From assembly GCA_016201185.1 (NCBI GenBank), contig JACQDG010000211.1, positions 1-12,224 of the forward strand: a stretch of 12,224 nucleotides of DNA. The letters run 5' to 3'. Under the pieces are notes generated by a model that saw only the letters and a program-made list of their open reading frames with translations, was not told where the DNA came from and did not search any database. The DNA is from Acidobacteriota bacterium (GTDB taxonomy: Bacteria; Acidobacteriota; Terriglobia; Bryobacterales; JACQDG01). Below, piece by piece: positions 1 through 7,103 of this stretch. The position numbers and the translations under genes are program-made. The stretch's first letter is position 1; every line of letters starts with the position of its first letter.

Positions 1-768
1 CAGGTCGTCGGCGTCACCGGCGCTGTTGAGGCGGGCCACCACCTGGCCTCGGACCGTTTCCAGCACCAAAACCACTCCCGGTTTGCGGCAGCCGATGAAC
101 AGCCGGTGATCGGCCTCATCGAGCGCCATAGGAAAATTTTCGGCTGCTTGTGGCACCGGCCACTTTGCCGCCACGACGCGCTTCTCCCGATCGACCACGG
201 CGACGTGGCCCGCCGTGGGGACATTGACGAAAATCCTTGGACTGTATTTCTCCAGTTGGAAAGATTCCGGGTGGCCCTCGAGCTTAATGTCGCCCAGGCG
301 CTGGCCGGTCGCGGCGTCCAGTATGCCGAGCGCACCCTTGCCATAGCCCACATAAAGCCGCTTCGAGACAGCGTCGTAACGGACGTTGTCGGCATCATCC
401 GGTAGCTGTACAACGTTCAAAGGACGGAAAGACCTTCCATCAAAGTACCGGCAGGCGCCATCGCCGCCGTTGGCCACGACAATTTTTTCCAACTCGAAAA
501 GGTACACCAGGCCCTGCGGCTCGTTAAGCCCTCTGATGGTGTAAATCCGCCTGCCCGGGCCCAGGTCCAGGACCTCCACCGTGTTGTTCTCCAAAGCCGC
601 CACGAACAGCCGTTGGTTGCCGAGGTCTACGGTCATATGATCGATCCGGCCCTCGACCTTCGGCAGCGGGATCGTCCGCTCGAGCTCCAACGGCCCCGAC
701 TGCGAAGACTGTGCCATGGCCGAAATGGTGAACCAGGCAACCACAAAAATGCTGCGGGGCGCTTTCAT
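1..768 (-). CDS. Exported YncE/YVTN-like beta-propeller protein, C-terminus cut by window edge
   Basis: The frame is open from an ATG at 768 to base 1, giving 256 residues with the C-terminus missing. A short basic N-terminus, a hydrophobic stretch (about residues 6-18) and an AMA|Q junction look like a signal peptide, so the mature protein is probably periplasmic or secreted. After it, units of about 40-50 residues repeat a pattern of arginine, Leu/Ile, Phe/Tyr and Val/Ile, then a hydrophobic strand ending in Asp. They begin at about residues 53 (RLFVAALENNTVEVLDL), 137, 178 and 222. This is the blade pattern of YncE/YVTN-type seven-bladed propellers. No catalytic motif is visible, and binding partners cannot be deduced. 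The start overlaps the stop of the upstream dual-vWA gene as ATGA. An AGGAG sits six bases before the start, inside the end of that gene. It is the last visible gene of the MoxR/vWA operon. Confidence 0.82.
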   Translation of the reverse strand, partial: MKAPRSIFVVAWFTISAMAQSSQSGPLELERTIPLPKVEGRIDHMTVDLGNQRLFVAALENNTVEVLDLGPGRRIYTIRGLNEPQGLVYLFELEKIVVANGGDGACRYFDGRSFRPLNVVQLPDDADNVRYDAVSKRLYVGYGKGALGILDAATGQRLGDIKLEGHPESFQLEKYSPRIFVNVPTAGHVAVVDREKRVVAAKWPVPQAAENFPMALDEADHRLFIGCRKPGVVLVLETVRGQVVARLNSAGDADDL

Positions 769-3254
769 CTCCTGCTCCTGCCAGCTAGCCATGGAATATA
801 CCCCTTGCGGGCGGCCAGCTCGCCGAGGTTTGCGAGAAGCGCCAGCGCGAGCAGGCCGGGCCACAGCTCTAGAGTGGTGGTCACGGCGCGGTTGCCCGCG
901 TCGAAAACCTGGCGGGGCGTGGGGTTGAAGCGCCCGCCGGTAGATTCGGCGATCTGGCGCAGCAGCTCGGCGTTGCAGCCGTACTCAGTAAGTTCGGTCT
1001 CTTCGCGGTAAAAGCCGACTTCGGGGAATTTCGCCCAGTCTCCAGCCGGCCGGAAGCGGAACAAACCCTGGCGGTTTCCGATTGTTGCCCGGGCCTCGTA
1101 AGTCAGGGCCGCCACGCGCTTCAGCGGCACTGCCTTGCGGAGATTCTCCGGCCCCACGATAAGAAGCTCGGCCGGTGCGGCGCTCTCCGGGCCTGTAACT
1201 CGGCTGGCCTGAAGACGGTAGCGCACCACAATCTCATTGTTGGCGCTGTCCAGCTCAGCCGTGGCTTCGGTCGTGGGAGCCCGCGGCAGCAGGTCGCGCA
1301 GCAGGTTAGCCCACAGCCGGTCGTAACCGGGCCATCCGATCCAGTTGGCGGCCCAGCGGGCCTTCACATCGGAGGCGAACACCGCCGCGCGCCCTAGCCC
1401 GTACTGCCAGCGCGTCAGCAGAGGCTCCTTGCCGTCCACTCTCAAAATCGTCTCAGCCTGCGGCTTGGCGATGAACTTCAAGTACCCTAGCAGGGGCGGG
1501 GCTTTCTCCATCCCCACCCCTTCCATGATCTCCACGTCGCGCACCACGGCGGCCTGTACCGGTTTCTCCACCGCCGAGGTGCCGGTGTGCTCCATCACGT
1601 CTCTCAGCAGCAACTGCTGCAGCCCTTCCACATCCAGCAAGAAATAAGATTTGCCGCTAGCCAGGGTGGCGACTTTTTCCAGGTAATTCCGGTTCACGTC
1701 CTGGCCCAACCCCACCGTCGAAATGGTGACCTTGTTGGCCGCCGCCTCCCGAGCCAGCGCCATGCTGTCGCCTTCCTCGGAAATGCCGTCGGTGAGCAGT
1801 ACGATGTGCCGGTAAGCCGCCTTGGTCCGCCGGATCTGCCGGTACGCCTCGTTTAGGGCCGGGGCGATCTGGGTGCCGCCGTCCGGCATGATGCCGGAAA
1901 TCAGCTTCTTGATCAGCGCCGGATTGTCCGCCTTGCGGATCGGCACGGCCCACTGGAAGGAGTTGTCGAAAATCAGCACGCCCACCTGATCGATGGGCCG
2001 CAGGTTCTGCACCACGCCGATGGCCGACAGGCGGGCCAGCTCGATCTTTTTCCCCTCCATCGAGGAGGACTTGTCCACGATCAGCACCACCGCGGTTCCT
2101 TCCGGCGTGCGCGGTGGGGCTATCTTGGCCGGCAGCATCCGTTCGATCGGGTCCTCTTCCTGCTTGTTTTCCACATAGATGTTTTTTTCCCCGGCTACCA
2201 GCGCGAACCCGCCTCCTTCGCGCACATAATCCTCGATCTTCTTCTTTCTCTCGATGGGCCAGGAGGCGATGTCGTAGTTCACGAACATCACTACCTGGAA
2301 TTCGTCCAGCTCGGGGGGCAACGCCCCGGAAGACTCCACCACGTCGAAGCGGGCCGAATCGAGCACTTGGCGCAGGTGACGGTTGGCTTCCACCGGCTCC
2401 TTGGAGATCAGTAGCAGCCGCGGCCGCCGCATCGACAGCACCCGGTCGAAACGGATCCGGCCAAGCTCCGGCGAAGAGATCTCGCCGCTCACCGGCGTGG
2501 CCCCTTCGGTGTCCAGTTGCGCCCGCACCCGCAGGGTGTTGGCCCCAGGGACCAGGTTCACCTGAGCGCGGCCGATTGTCTTTCCTTCGGCCGTAATCTC
2601 CACGCTGGCTGTCGAGGCGCGCGGGCTCGCCGCCACCGCCTCGATGTGGAACTTCTCTCCGGTAAAGGCCTGGGCCGGCAACGCCAGCGACTCCAGCCGC
2701 AGCGCCGGCGGCTTCGCCCCATCCAGCGGATAGGTATCGATCGGAATCCCCAGCAGCCGCGCCTGGTGCAGGGACCTTTCCACGCTGCCCTGGTTCTCCC
2801 GGCCGTCGGAGACTAGCAGCACGCGCGGAACGCGCCCTTCGGGTAAGGCCCCGATCGCGTTGCGGATGGCGCGCTCGAGATTCGTGGAGCGGCCTTCGCT
2901 GCGCAGCTCGAGCCGCCCCTTGCTTTCCTCGGGTCGCAGGTCGCGTGTGTCGCCGGAGAAGGGAATCACCCGCAGCGCATGCCGGCCCCGCTCGCCGCTC
3001 AGCCGGGCGATCCATGCCGATTCCTTCCTCAGATCCTCCTGCGGCACGCTCGCCGACGTGTCTGCGAGAACGTTCACGGCCACCCGTTTTTCGTAAACGC
3101 TGAGCCGAGGTTGCGCCAGGGCGGCGATCACCAGCGCGGCCATCAGGACTTTCAGCGCCAGCCCGCCGCGGCGGGCGGTCCGCGTCCACTCCCGGGCGCC
3201 CCAGGCCGCTGCCGCCACGAGTCCCAGAAAAAACCATGGGTGGACGAAGGTCAT
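765..3254 (-). CDS. Membrane protein with two vWA domains, one nested in a GATase-like domain
   Basis: The product has 829 residues. Two hydrophobic segments lie at the N-terminus (about 5-20 and 32-48) and one at the C-terminus (about 797-813), so the bulk is probably extracytoplasmic. The first vWA domain (about 58-200) has a complete metal site: DTSAS at 65-69, Thr124 and VSDG at 148-151. A beta-sandwich-like stretch follows (about 200-270). A Rossmann-like stretch (about 278-385) resembles the glutamine-amidotransferase-like fold often paired with vWA in such proteins. A second complete vWA follows (about 386-556), with DKSSS at 394-398, Thr461 and LTDG at 487-490. Residues about 585-660, with GLGRAAVFASD and a Trp-rich run, look like the rest of the amidotransferase-like fold. 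No catalytic Cys triad is apparent. The start at 3254 is chosen because a perfect AGGAGGT lies six bases upstream and the start overlaps the preceding stop as ATGA; a longer in-frame extension to 3485 has no hydrophobic or homologous character. A MoxR-linked role is inferred. Confidence 0.88.
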   Translation of the reverse strand: MTFVHPWFFLGLVAAAAWGAREWTRTARRGGLALKVLMAALVIAALAQPRLSVYEKRVAVNVLADTSASVPQEDLRKESAWIARLSGERGRHALRVIPFSGDTRDLRPEESKGRLELRSEGRSTNLERAIRNAIGALPEGRVPRVLLVSDGRENQGSVERSLHQARLLGIPIDTYPLDGAKPPALRLESLALPAQAFTGEKFHIEAVAASPRASTASVEITAEGKTIGRAQVNLVPGANTLRVRAQLDTEGATPVSGEISSPELGRIRFDRVLSMRRPRLLLISKEPVEANRHLRQVLDSARFDVVESSGALPPELDEFQVVMFVNYDIASWPIERKKKIEDYVREGGGFALVAGEKNIYVENKQEEDPIERMLPAKIAPPRTPEGTAVVLIVDKSSSMEGKKIELARLSAIGVVQNLRPIDQVGVLIFDNSFQWAVPIRKADNPALIKKLISGIMPDGGTQIAPALNEAYRQIRRTKAAYRHIVLLTDGISEEGDSMALAREAAANKVTISTVGLGQDVNRNYLEKVATLASGKSYFLLDVEGLQQLLLRDVMEHTGTSAVEKPVQAAVVRDVEIMEGVGMEKAPPLLGYLKFIAKPQAETILRVDGKEPLLTRWQYGLGRAAVFASDVKARWAANWIGWPGYDRLWANLLRDLLPRAPTTEATAELDSANNEIVVRYRLQASRVTGPESAAPAELLIVGPENLRKAVPLKRVAALTYEARATIGNRQGLFRFRPAGDWAKFPEVGFYREETELTEYGCNAELLRQIAESTGGRFNPTPRQVFDAGNRAVTTTLELWPGLLALALLANLGELAARKGYIPWLAGRSRR

Positions 3255-5173
3255 GACCGGACCTCCTCCGCCACCGACGCGGGTTGCTCCTGGTTTATTG
3301 CCGCTGCCTCCGGCTCCCGCCGTCCAGCCGCCGCAGCCACCACCGGATTCCGCCCGAACCACATCCACTCCGCCGCGAGCCCCAGCGCCCCGGCCAGCGC
3401 CAGCCACGGCCAGAGGTCCCGGTTCAGCGGCATGGCGGGAGCCGGCGGTGGAATGCCTCGCCGCGCGCCCGACGGCGGGCTCCACTGGCTGTCTCCCAGT
3501 TCCGGCAGAGTCAGCGAATAGACCACCTCTTGCTCCGGCAGCGTCACCCGCACCGTCCCCGCCTGCCCGACGAAGAACCGCAACCGGTCTTCCACCAGCG
3601 TAAACGGCAGCGCCGGCATCTTTGCCGAGCCCACCATCACCTGCTCTCGCCGCGTTCCGGCCGGCGTCGCGAGCTCCACCAGCCCGGGTGTTCCGGCGCT
3701 GATTTCCGCCAGCCGGAACAGGTCGGGAGAGACCCAGTGCGCCAGGTTGGCAAACAGCAGGGGAATCGCCAGGTGGTTAGCCATGCTCCCCTCAAGCGGA
3801 TGAAAACCGAATACCACCTTCTTGTGCTCCCCCGCCTGCGAAGCCAGTAAGACCGGACCCGCCTCCGTCTCGGCCACCACTTCGTCTCCGCGTCCTGCCG
3901 CCAAAACGGCGGAGCTTTCCACCTCCAGGTCCCTGTTGTGCAGCCCGGCAGTGAGCGGATGCGTGACATTCCATCGCCGGACGTGGATCTTCCGCCGCGT
4001 GCGGGCCGCCGGTGATATCCAAACCGCGTCCGCATCGGGAGTCACGGCGGGAGTAAATCCATCCAGGATCACCAAACGCCCCGGCGCGCCCTGGGGTCTG
4101 TACTCGCCCGGCTGGTGAAACTCCGGGCCCAGAAACACGCTCGCCGTCAGCAGCGGCCGCCACAACGCCGGTTTGGAAGTGAAGACTTGTATCTTCAGCG
4201 GGGCAAGCGCCGGCAGCTCGATGGCTGCCCGATTGTCGGTCCGATACTCATCCCGTGAATCGAGGACCGCTTCGAGCGCGCCGGCCTTCGCCGAGCGGAG
4301 ACGAAAGCTCGCTTCCGCCGCGGCCCCCGGGCCGAGCTGCAAAGTCCGCGAGCCGACTCGCGTCCCGGCAAACGTCACCGTCACGGGGACCCGGCGCGCC
4401 GCCGGGCCGTAATTGAACGCCCCGAGGTCGATCTCCCACTCCAGCAGATCGGCCGGCAGGCGTCGCGCCGCAAGCTTGCGGATGCCGCAGTCATTGGACT
4501 CGTGACCCACCAGAATGGCCCGTAGGTTGGACAGCTCGAGTGCCGCTACCTGCTCCAGGTCCGTGCGCTGCGCCCGGCCGCTGCCGACCACCGCAATTTC
4601 CCCTGGCTTGGAAGACGAAAGTCGCTGCGCGCTGCGGGCGAACTCCAGCGCCGCTGTCAGGTCTAGGGCGGAGGATCCGGCGCGCGAGGAGCGGATCGCC
4701 GCCTGGAGCTCCGCGCGGTTCCGCGTGAAGGTCGTCACCGGAGTGGGAAGCGCGTCGGCCCGCACCAGCATGACCCGGTCCTGCCCCGGCACGGCCCGCA
4801 GATAATCGAGCGCCCGCCGCCGCGCTGTTTCCATCAATGCCGTCCGCCCATCGGCAACGGAGTTCATCCAGGCCGACGTTTCCAGGATGAGCACATGATC
4901 CCGCGCCGCTTCTGACCGCCGGCCCAGGTGCAATTCCGCGATCGCCAGCAACAGCAAGGCAAAACAGATCAGTTGCAGCAGCAGGGACCACGGCTGCTGG
5001 ATCTTCTTCCGGCGGATGAAGACGAGCGACGAGGAAGGCCGGCGGAAGAAGCGGAGGGTGGAGACGATCTGACGCCGCCGCGCGCGGTCGTACAAATACA
5101 GGGCGACCACGGCGGTTGCTGCTGGCAGAAGAACCGCCAAGAACTCTACCAGGCTGAGATTCAGCAGCGCCAT
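3251..5173 (-). CDS. BatA-like membrane protein with degenerate vWA domain
   Basis: The product has 640 residues. The N-terminus matches the BatA N-terminal layout: a hydrophobic helix (about 9-27), a basic cytoplasmic loop with an Arg/Lys-rich stretch near 29-57, and a second helix (about 61-80). A vWA-like domain follows (about 90-225). Its metal site is eroded: the usual DxSxS is ETSAW at 98-102, and the usual Asp-Gly of the third motif is replaced by GSG at 197-199. Metal binding is therefore doubtful. Residues about 245-325 look like a beta-sandwich and about 326-480 like an amidotransferase-type Rossmann fold. A further helix lies at about 586-602, followed by a short cytoplasmic tail. 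The ATG at 5173 shares one base with the stop of the DUF58 gene (TAATG) and has no clear Shine-Dalgarno, suggesting termination-reinitiation. Extending the frame upstream to 5299 would add residues unlike a BatA N-terminus. A structural role beside the intact dual-vWA protein is inferred. Confidence 0.87.
   Translation of the reverse strand: MALLNLSLVEFLAVLLPAATAVVALYLYDRARRRQIVSTLRFFRRPSSSLVFIRRKKIQQPWSLLLQLICFALLLLAIAELHLGRRSEAARDHVLILETSAWMNSVADGRTALMETARRRALDYLRAVPGQDRVMLVRADALPTPVTTFTRNRAELQAAIRSSRAGSSALDLTAALEFARSAQRLSSSKPGEIAVVGSGRAQRTDLEQVAALELSNLRAILVGHESNDCGIRKLAARRLPADLLEWEIDLGAFNYGPAARRVPVTVTFAGTRVGSRTLQLGPGAAAEASFRLRSAKAGALEAVLDSRDEYRTDNRAAIELPALAPLKIQVFTSKPALWRPLLTASVFLGPEFHQPGEYRPQGAPGRLVILDGFTPAVTPDADAVWISPAARTRRKIHVRRWNVTHPLTAGLHNRDLEVESSAVLAAGRGDEVVAETEAGPVLLASQAGEHKKVVFGFHPLEGSMANHLAIPLLFANLAHWVSPDLFRLAEISAGTPGLVELATPAGTRREQVMVGSAKMPALPFTLVEDRLRFFVGQAGTVRVTLPEQEVVYSLTLPELGDSQWSPPSGARRGIPPPAPAMPLNRDLWPWLALAGALGLAAEWMWFGRNPVVAAAAGRREPEAAAINQEQPASVAEEVRS
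3261..3267 (-). promoter_or_regulatory. Perfect Shine-Dalgarno setting the start at 3254
   Basis: AGGAGGT on the minus strand, six bases before the ATG at 3254 and inside the last codons of the BatA-like gene. It is the strongest ribosome binding site in the operon. It argues against any upstream start for the dual-vWA protein. Confidence 0.8.
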
Positions 5174-6084
5174 TACCGCAACCCCATTCCCCCGGAGGCC
5201 ACCAGCGACCCGAAGATGGCGTTCTCCAACGGGGAGCTGGTCATCAACGATACGTACCGGCCGCGGTTGCGGAGCGCCAGCCGCTCCATCTCCGCGCAAA
5301 ACTCATCGTAGGCGGCCGCATGCTCCTCCACCGCCCGCCGGTCGACTTCCATCCGCTGCGCCTCGCCCGACTCGGCGTCCACCAGCTCCAGTTCGCCGCG
5401 CCAGGACGGCCTTCGATCATCCTCGCCAGCCACGTGCACCAACAGCAGCTCGTGGCCGAAATCGGCCATTTGCTGCAGCGGCCCTTCGCACCCCGCCTCG
5501 TCCAGGAAATCCGACAGCACCACGGCCAGCCCTCGCGCCGGATTGCCGGAGATGAATTGCCTCACCACCGCCCGAAAGTTGGAACGCCCGCCGGTTTCGA
5601 GTTCCGTGAGGAATTCGAGCGCCGGGGCCACGCGGTGCCGCCCGCCCTGCGCCGTGTAGCCCTCGGGCAGCCTGTCGGAAAACGGCTGCAGGACGATCGT
5701 GTCCAGCCTCACGAGCCCCACGTAACACAGCATCCCCGCGAGCCGGCAGGCGTAAGTGAACTTCGCATCGCCCGGCGGGGTTCCGCCCGTCCCGCAGGCC
5801 ATCGATTCGCTGGTGTCCACAAAGATGCGCACCGGCACCCGGGGCTCGACCTGAAACATCTTAAGAAAAAGACGTTCCAGCCGCATGTAGGCGTGCCAGT
5901 TCACGCCGCGCAAGTCATCGCCGATGTGGAAATGCCGGTGATCCAGGAACTCCTGGCCCGGCCCGGGGAAGCGGGAGGGATTGTGGCCCCCGAAAAGCCC
6001 GATGAACGACTTTTGCCACCGCAGCGCCAGCCGCTCCAGCCGTTCCAGCGTCTGGCGTTCCAGCAGGGGCTTAGGCAGCCGCAT
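5173..6084 (-). CDS. DUF58 domain protein
   Basis: The product has 303 residues and no membrane helix, so it is probably cytoplasmic. The DUF58 signature is plain: FPGPGQEFLDHRHFHIGDD near 39-57, followed by LRGVNW at 58-63. Next comes a vWA-like core with an intact metal-site motif DTSES at 90-94 and a later SDF at 191-193. The length is usual for short cytoplasmic DUF58 proteins. Such proteins are encoded next to MoxR ATPases in many bacteria and are thought to work with them; the biochemical activity is not established. The gene begins nine bases after the MoxR stop, with only a weak AAGAG-like ribosome binding site. It ends in a TAATG overlap with the BatA-like gene. Identification is firm at family level; the substrate is unknown. 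Confidence 0.93.
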   Translation of the reverse strand: MRLPKPLLERQTLERLERLALRWQKSFIGLFGGHNPSRFPGPGQEFLDHRHFHIGDDLRGVNWHAYMRLERLFLKMFQVEPRVPVRIFVDTSESMACGTGGTPPGDAKFTYACRLAGMLCYVGLVRLDTIVLQPFSDRLPEGYTAQGGRHRVAPALEFLTELETGGRSNFRAVVRQFISGNPARGLAVVLSDFLDEAGCEGPLQQMADFGHELLLVHVAGEDDRRPSWRGELELVDAESGEAQRMEVDRRAVEEHAAAYDEFCAEMERLALRNRGRYVSLMTSSPLENAIFGSLVASGGMGLR

Positions 6085-6093
6085 GGCAGGCTC

Positions 6094-7089
6094 TTACTTG
6101 GCGACCGCGCTGACCGGCAAGGTCGCCAGGATTTCTGAGAGGATGGCGTCGGCCGTTTTTCCCTCGGCGTGGGCGTCGAAGTTCAGGATGATGCGGTGGC
6201 GCAGGCAGGGGAGCGACAGCGCTTTCAAGTCCTCGATGCTCGTGTTCCAGCGGCCGCGCATCAGCGCCATCACCCGCCCGCTCTGCACCAGCGCCTGCGC
6301 CCCGCGTGGCGAGCTGCCGTAGCGGATATACCGCGTGGCGAGCGGATGGGACTCGGCCCTCTCGGGCTGCGTGGCCAGCACCAGTTGCGTCGGGAAATCC
6401 CGCACGTGCGGCGCCACCAGCACTTGCCGGGCCGCCCGCCGGATATTCAGGATCTGCTCCCGGTCCACCACCCGATGGATCTGCGGCTGCTCCGCCGCCA
6501 TCGTCCGCTCAACGATGGTTTCCAGCTCCGCCCGGCTCGGATAGCCGACCAGGATCTTCATAAGGAACCGGTCGAGCTGCGCCTCCGGGAGCGGGTAAGT
6601 GCCTTCCATCTCGAGCGGGTTCTGCGTGGCCATCACCAGGAAGGGCTCTTCCAGCTCGTGGCTCGTGTTGCCACTGGTCACTTGGCGTTCCTGCATGGCC
6701 TCGAGCAGCGCCGATTGCGTCTTGGGCGTCGCCCGGTTGATCTCGTCGGCCAGCACCAGGTGGGCGAAGATCGGGCCGGGCTGGAAGCGCAGGCTCTTGG
6801 TCCCCCGCTCGTCGGTCTCCATCATGAGGCTGCCCACGATGTCGGCCGGCATCAGGTCCGGCGTGAACTGGATTCGTGAATACTTCAACTGCAGCGCGCG
6901 GCTCAGGGTGCGAAGCAGGGTTGTCTTCCCCAGGCCCGGCACGCCTTCCAGCAGTACATGCCCGCCGGCCAGCAAGGCGATCAGCACCCCGTCCACCACA
7001 TTCCGGTGGCCCACGATGATCTTGCCGATCTCCTGCCGCACCAGGTCGATCTGCGGGAAAACCTGCTCCATGGAATCTGGGGAGGGCAC
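6094..7089 (-). CDS. MoxR-family AAA+ ATPase
   Basis: The product has 331 residues, typical for the family. The Walker A is GVPGLGKTT at 49-57 and the Walker B is LVLADE at 111-116, followed by the MoxR hallmark INRATPKTQSALLEAMQE. Sensor 1 is in MATQNP (153-158). The arginine-finger region is LDRF (172-175). The sensor 2 region is SPRGAQALV (260-268). All elements needed for ATP binding and hydrolysis are present. MoxR ATPases form hexamers and act as chaperone-like remodellers with vWA partners; the genes for three such partners follow directly. The start is a GTG at 7089 because an AGGAG lies four bases upstream. An ATG six codons in (7071) has no ribosome binding site. The gene lies 14 bases after the stop of the disordered membrane protein. 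The protein is predicted cytoplasmic; its client is not identifiable from sequence. Confidence 0.96.
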   Translation of the reverse strand: MPSPDSMEQVFPQIDLVRQEIGKIIVGHRNVVDGVLIALLAGGHVLLEGVPGLGKTTLLRTLSRALQLKYSRIQFTPDLMPADIVGSLMMETDERGTKSLRFQPGPIFAHLVLADEINRATPKTQSALLEAMQERQVTSGNTSHELEEPFLVMATQNPLEMEGTYPLPEAQLDRFLMKILVGYPSRAELETIVERTMAAEQPQIHRVVDREQILNIRRAARQVLVAPHVRDFPTQLVLATQPERAESHPLATRYIRYGSSPRGAQALVQSGRVMALMRGRWNTSIEDLKALSLPCLRHRIILNFDAHAEGKTADAILSEILATLPVSAVAK

Positions 7090-7093
7090 GGGT

Positions 7094-7098
7094 CTCCT
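7094..7098 (-). promoter_or_regulatory. Ribosome binding site supporting the GTG start of the MoxR gene
   Basis: AGGAG on the minus strand, four bases before the GTG at 7089, in the 14-base gap after the preceding stop. The alternative ATG at 7071 has no comparable site. Confidence 0.7.
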
Positions 7099-7103
7099 GA
7101 GGC

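Noticed and set aside
3161..3176. Perfect 16-bp palindrome GCCCGCCGCGGCGGGC
   Set aside because: It lies in the codons for the basic Arg-Arg-Gly-Gly loop between two membrane helices of the dual-vWA protein. In such GC-rich coding DNA it is best explained by codon composition.
1657..3237. Long same-strand frame (526 codons) inside the dual-vWA gene
   Set aside because: It is out of frame with a gene that has complete domains. Its translation is Arg/Gly/Ala-rich with no motif, as expected from GC-rich DNA read in a wrong frame.
5320..6138. Plus-strand frame of 272 codons opposite the DUF58 gene
   Set aside because: Antisense to a well recognised DUF58 gene; composition is typical of a shadow frame and it has no credible motif.
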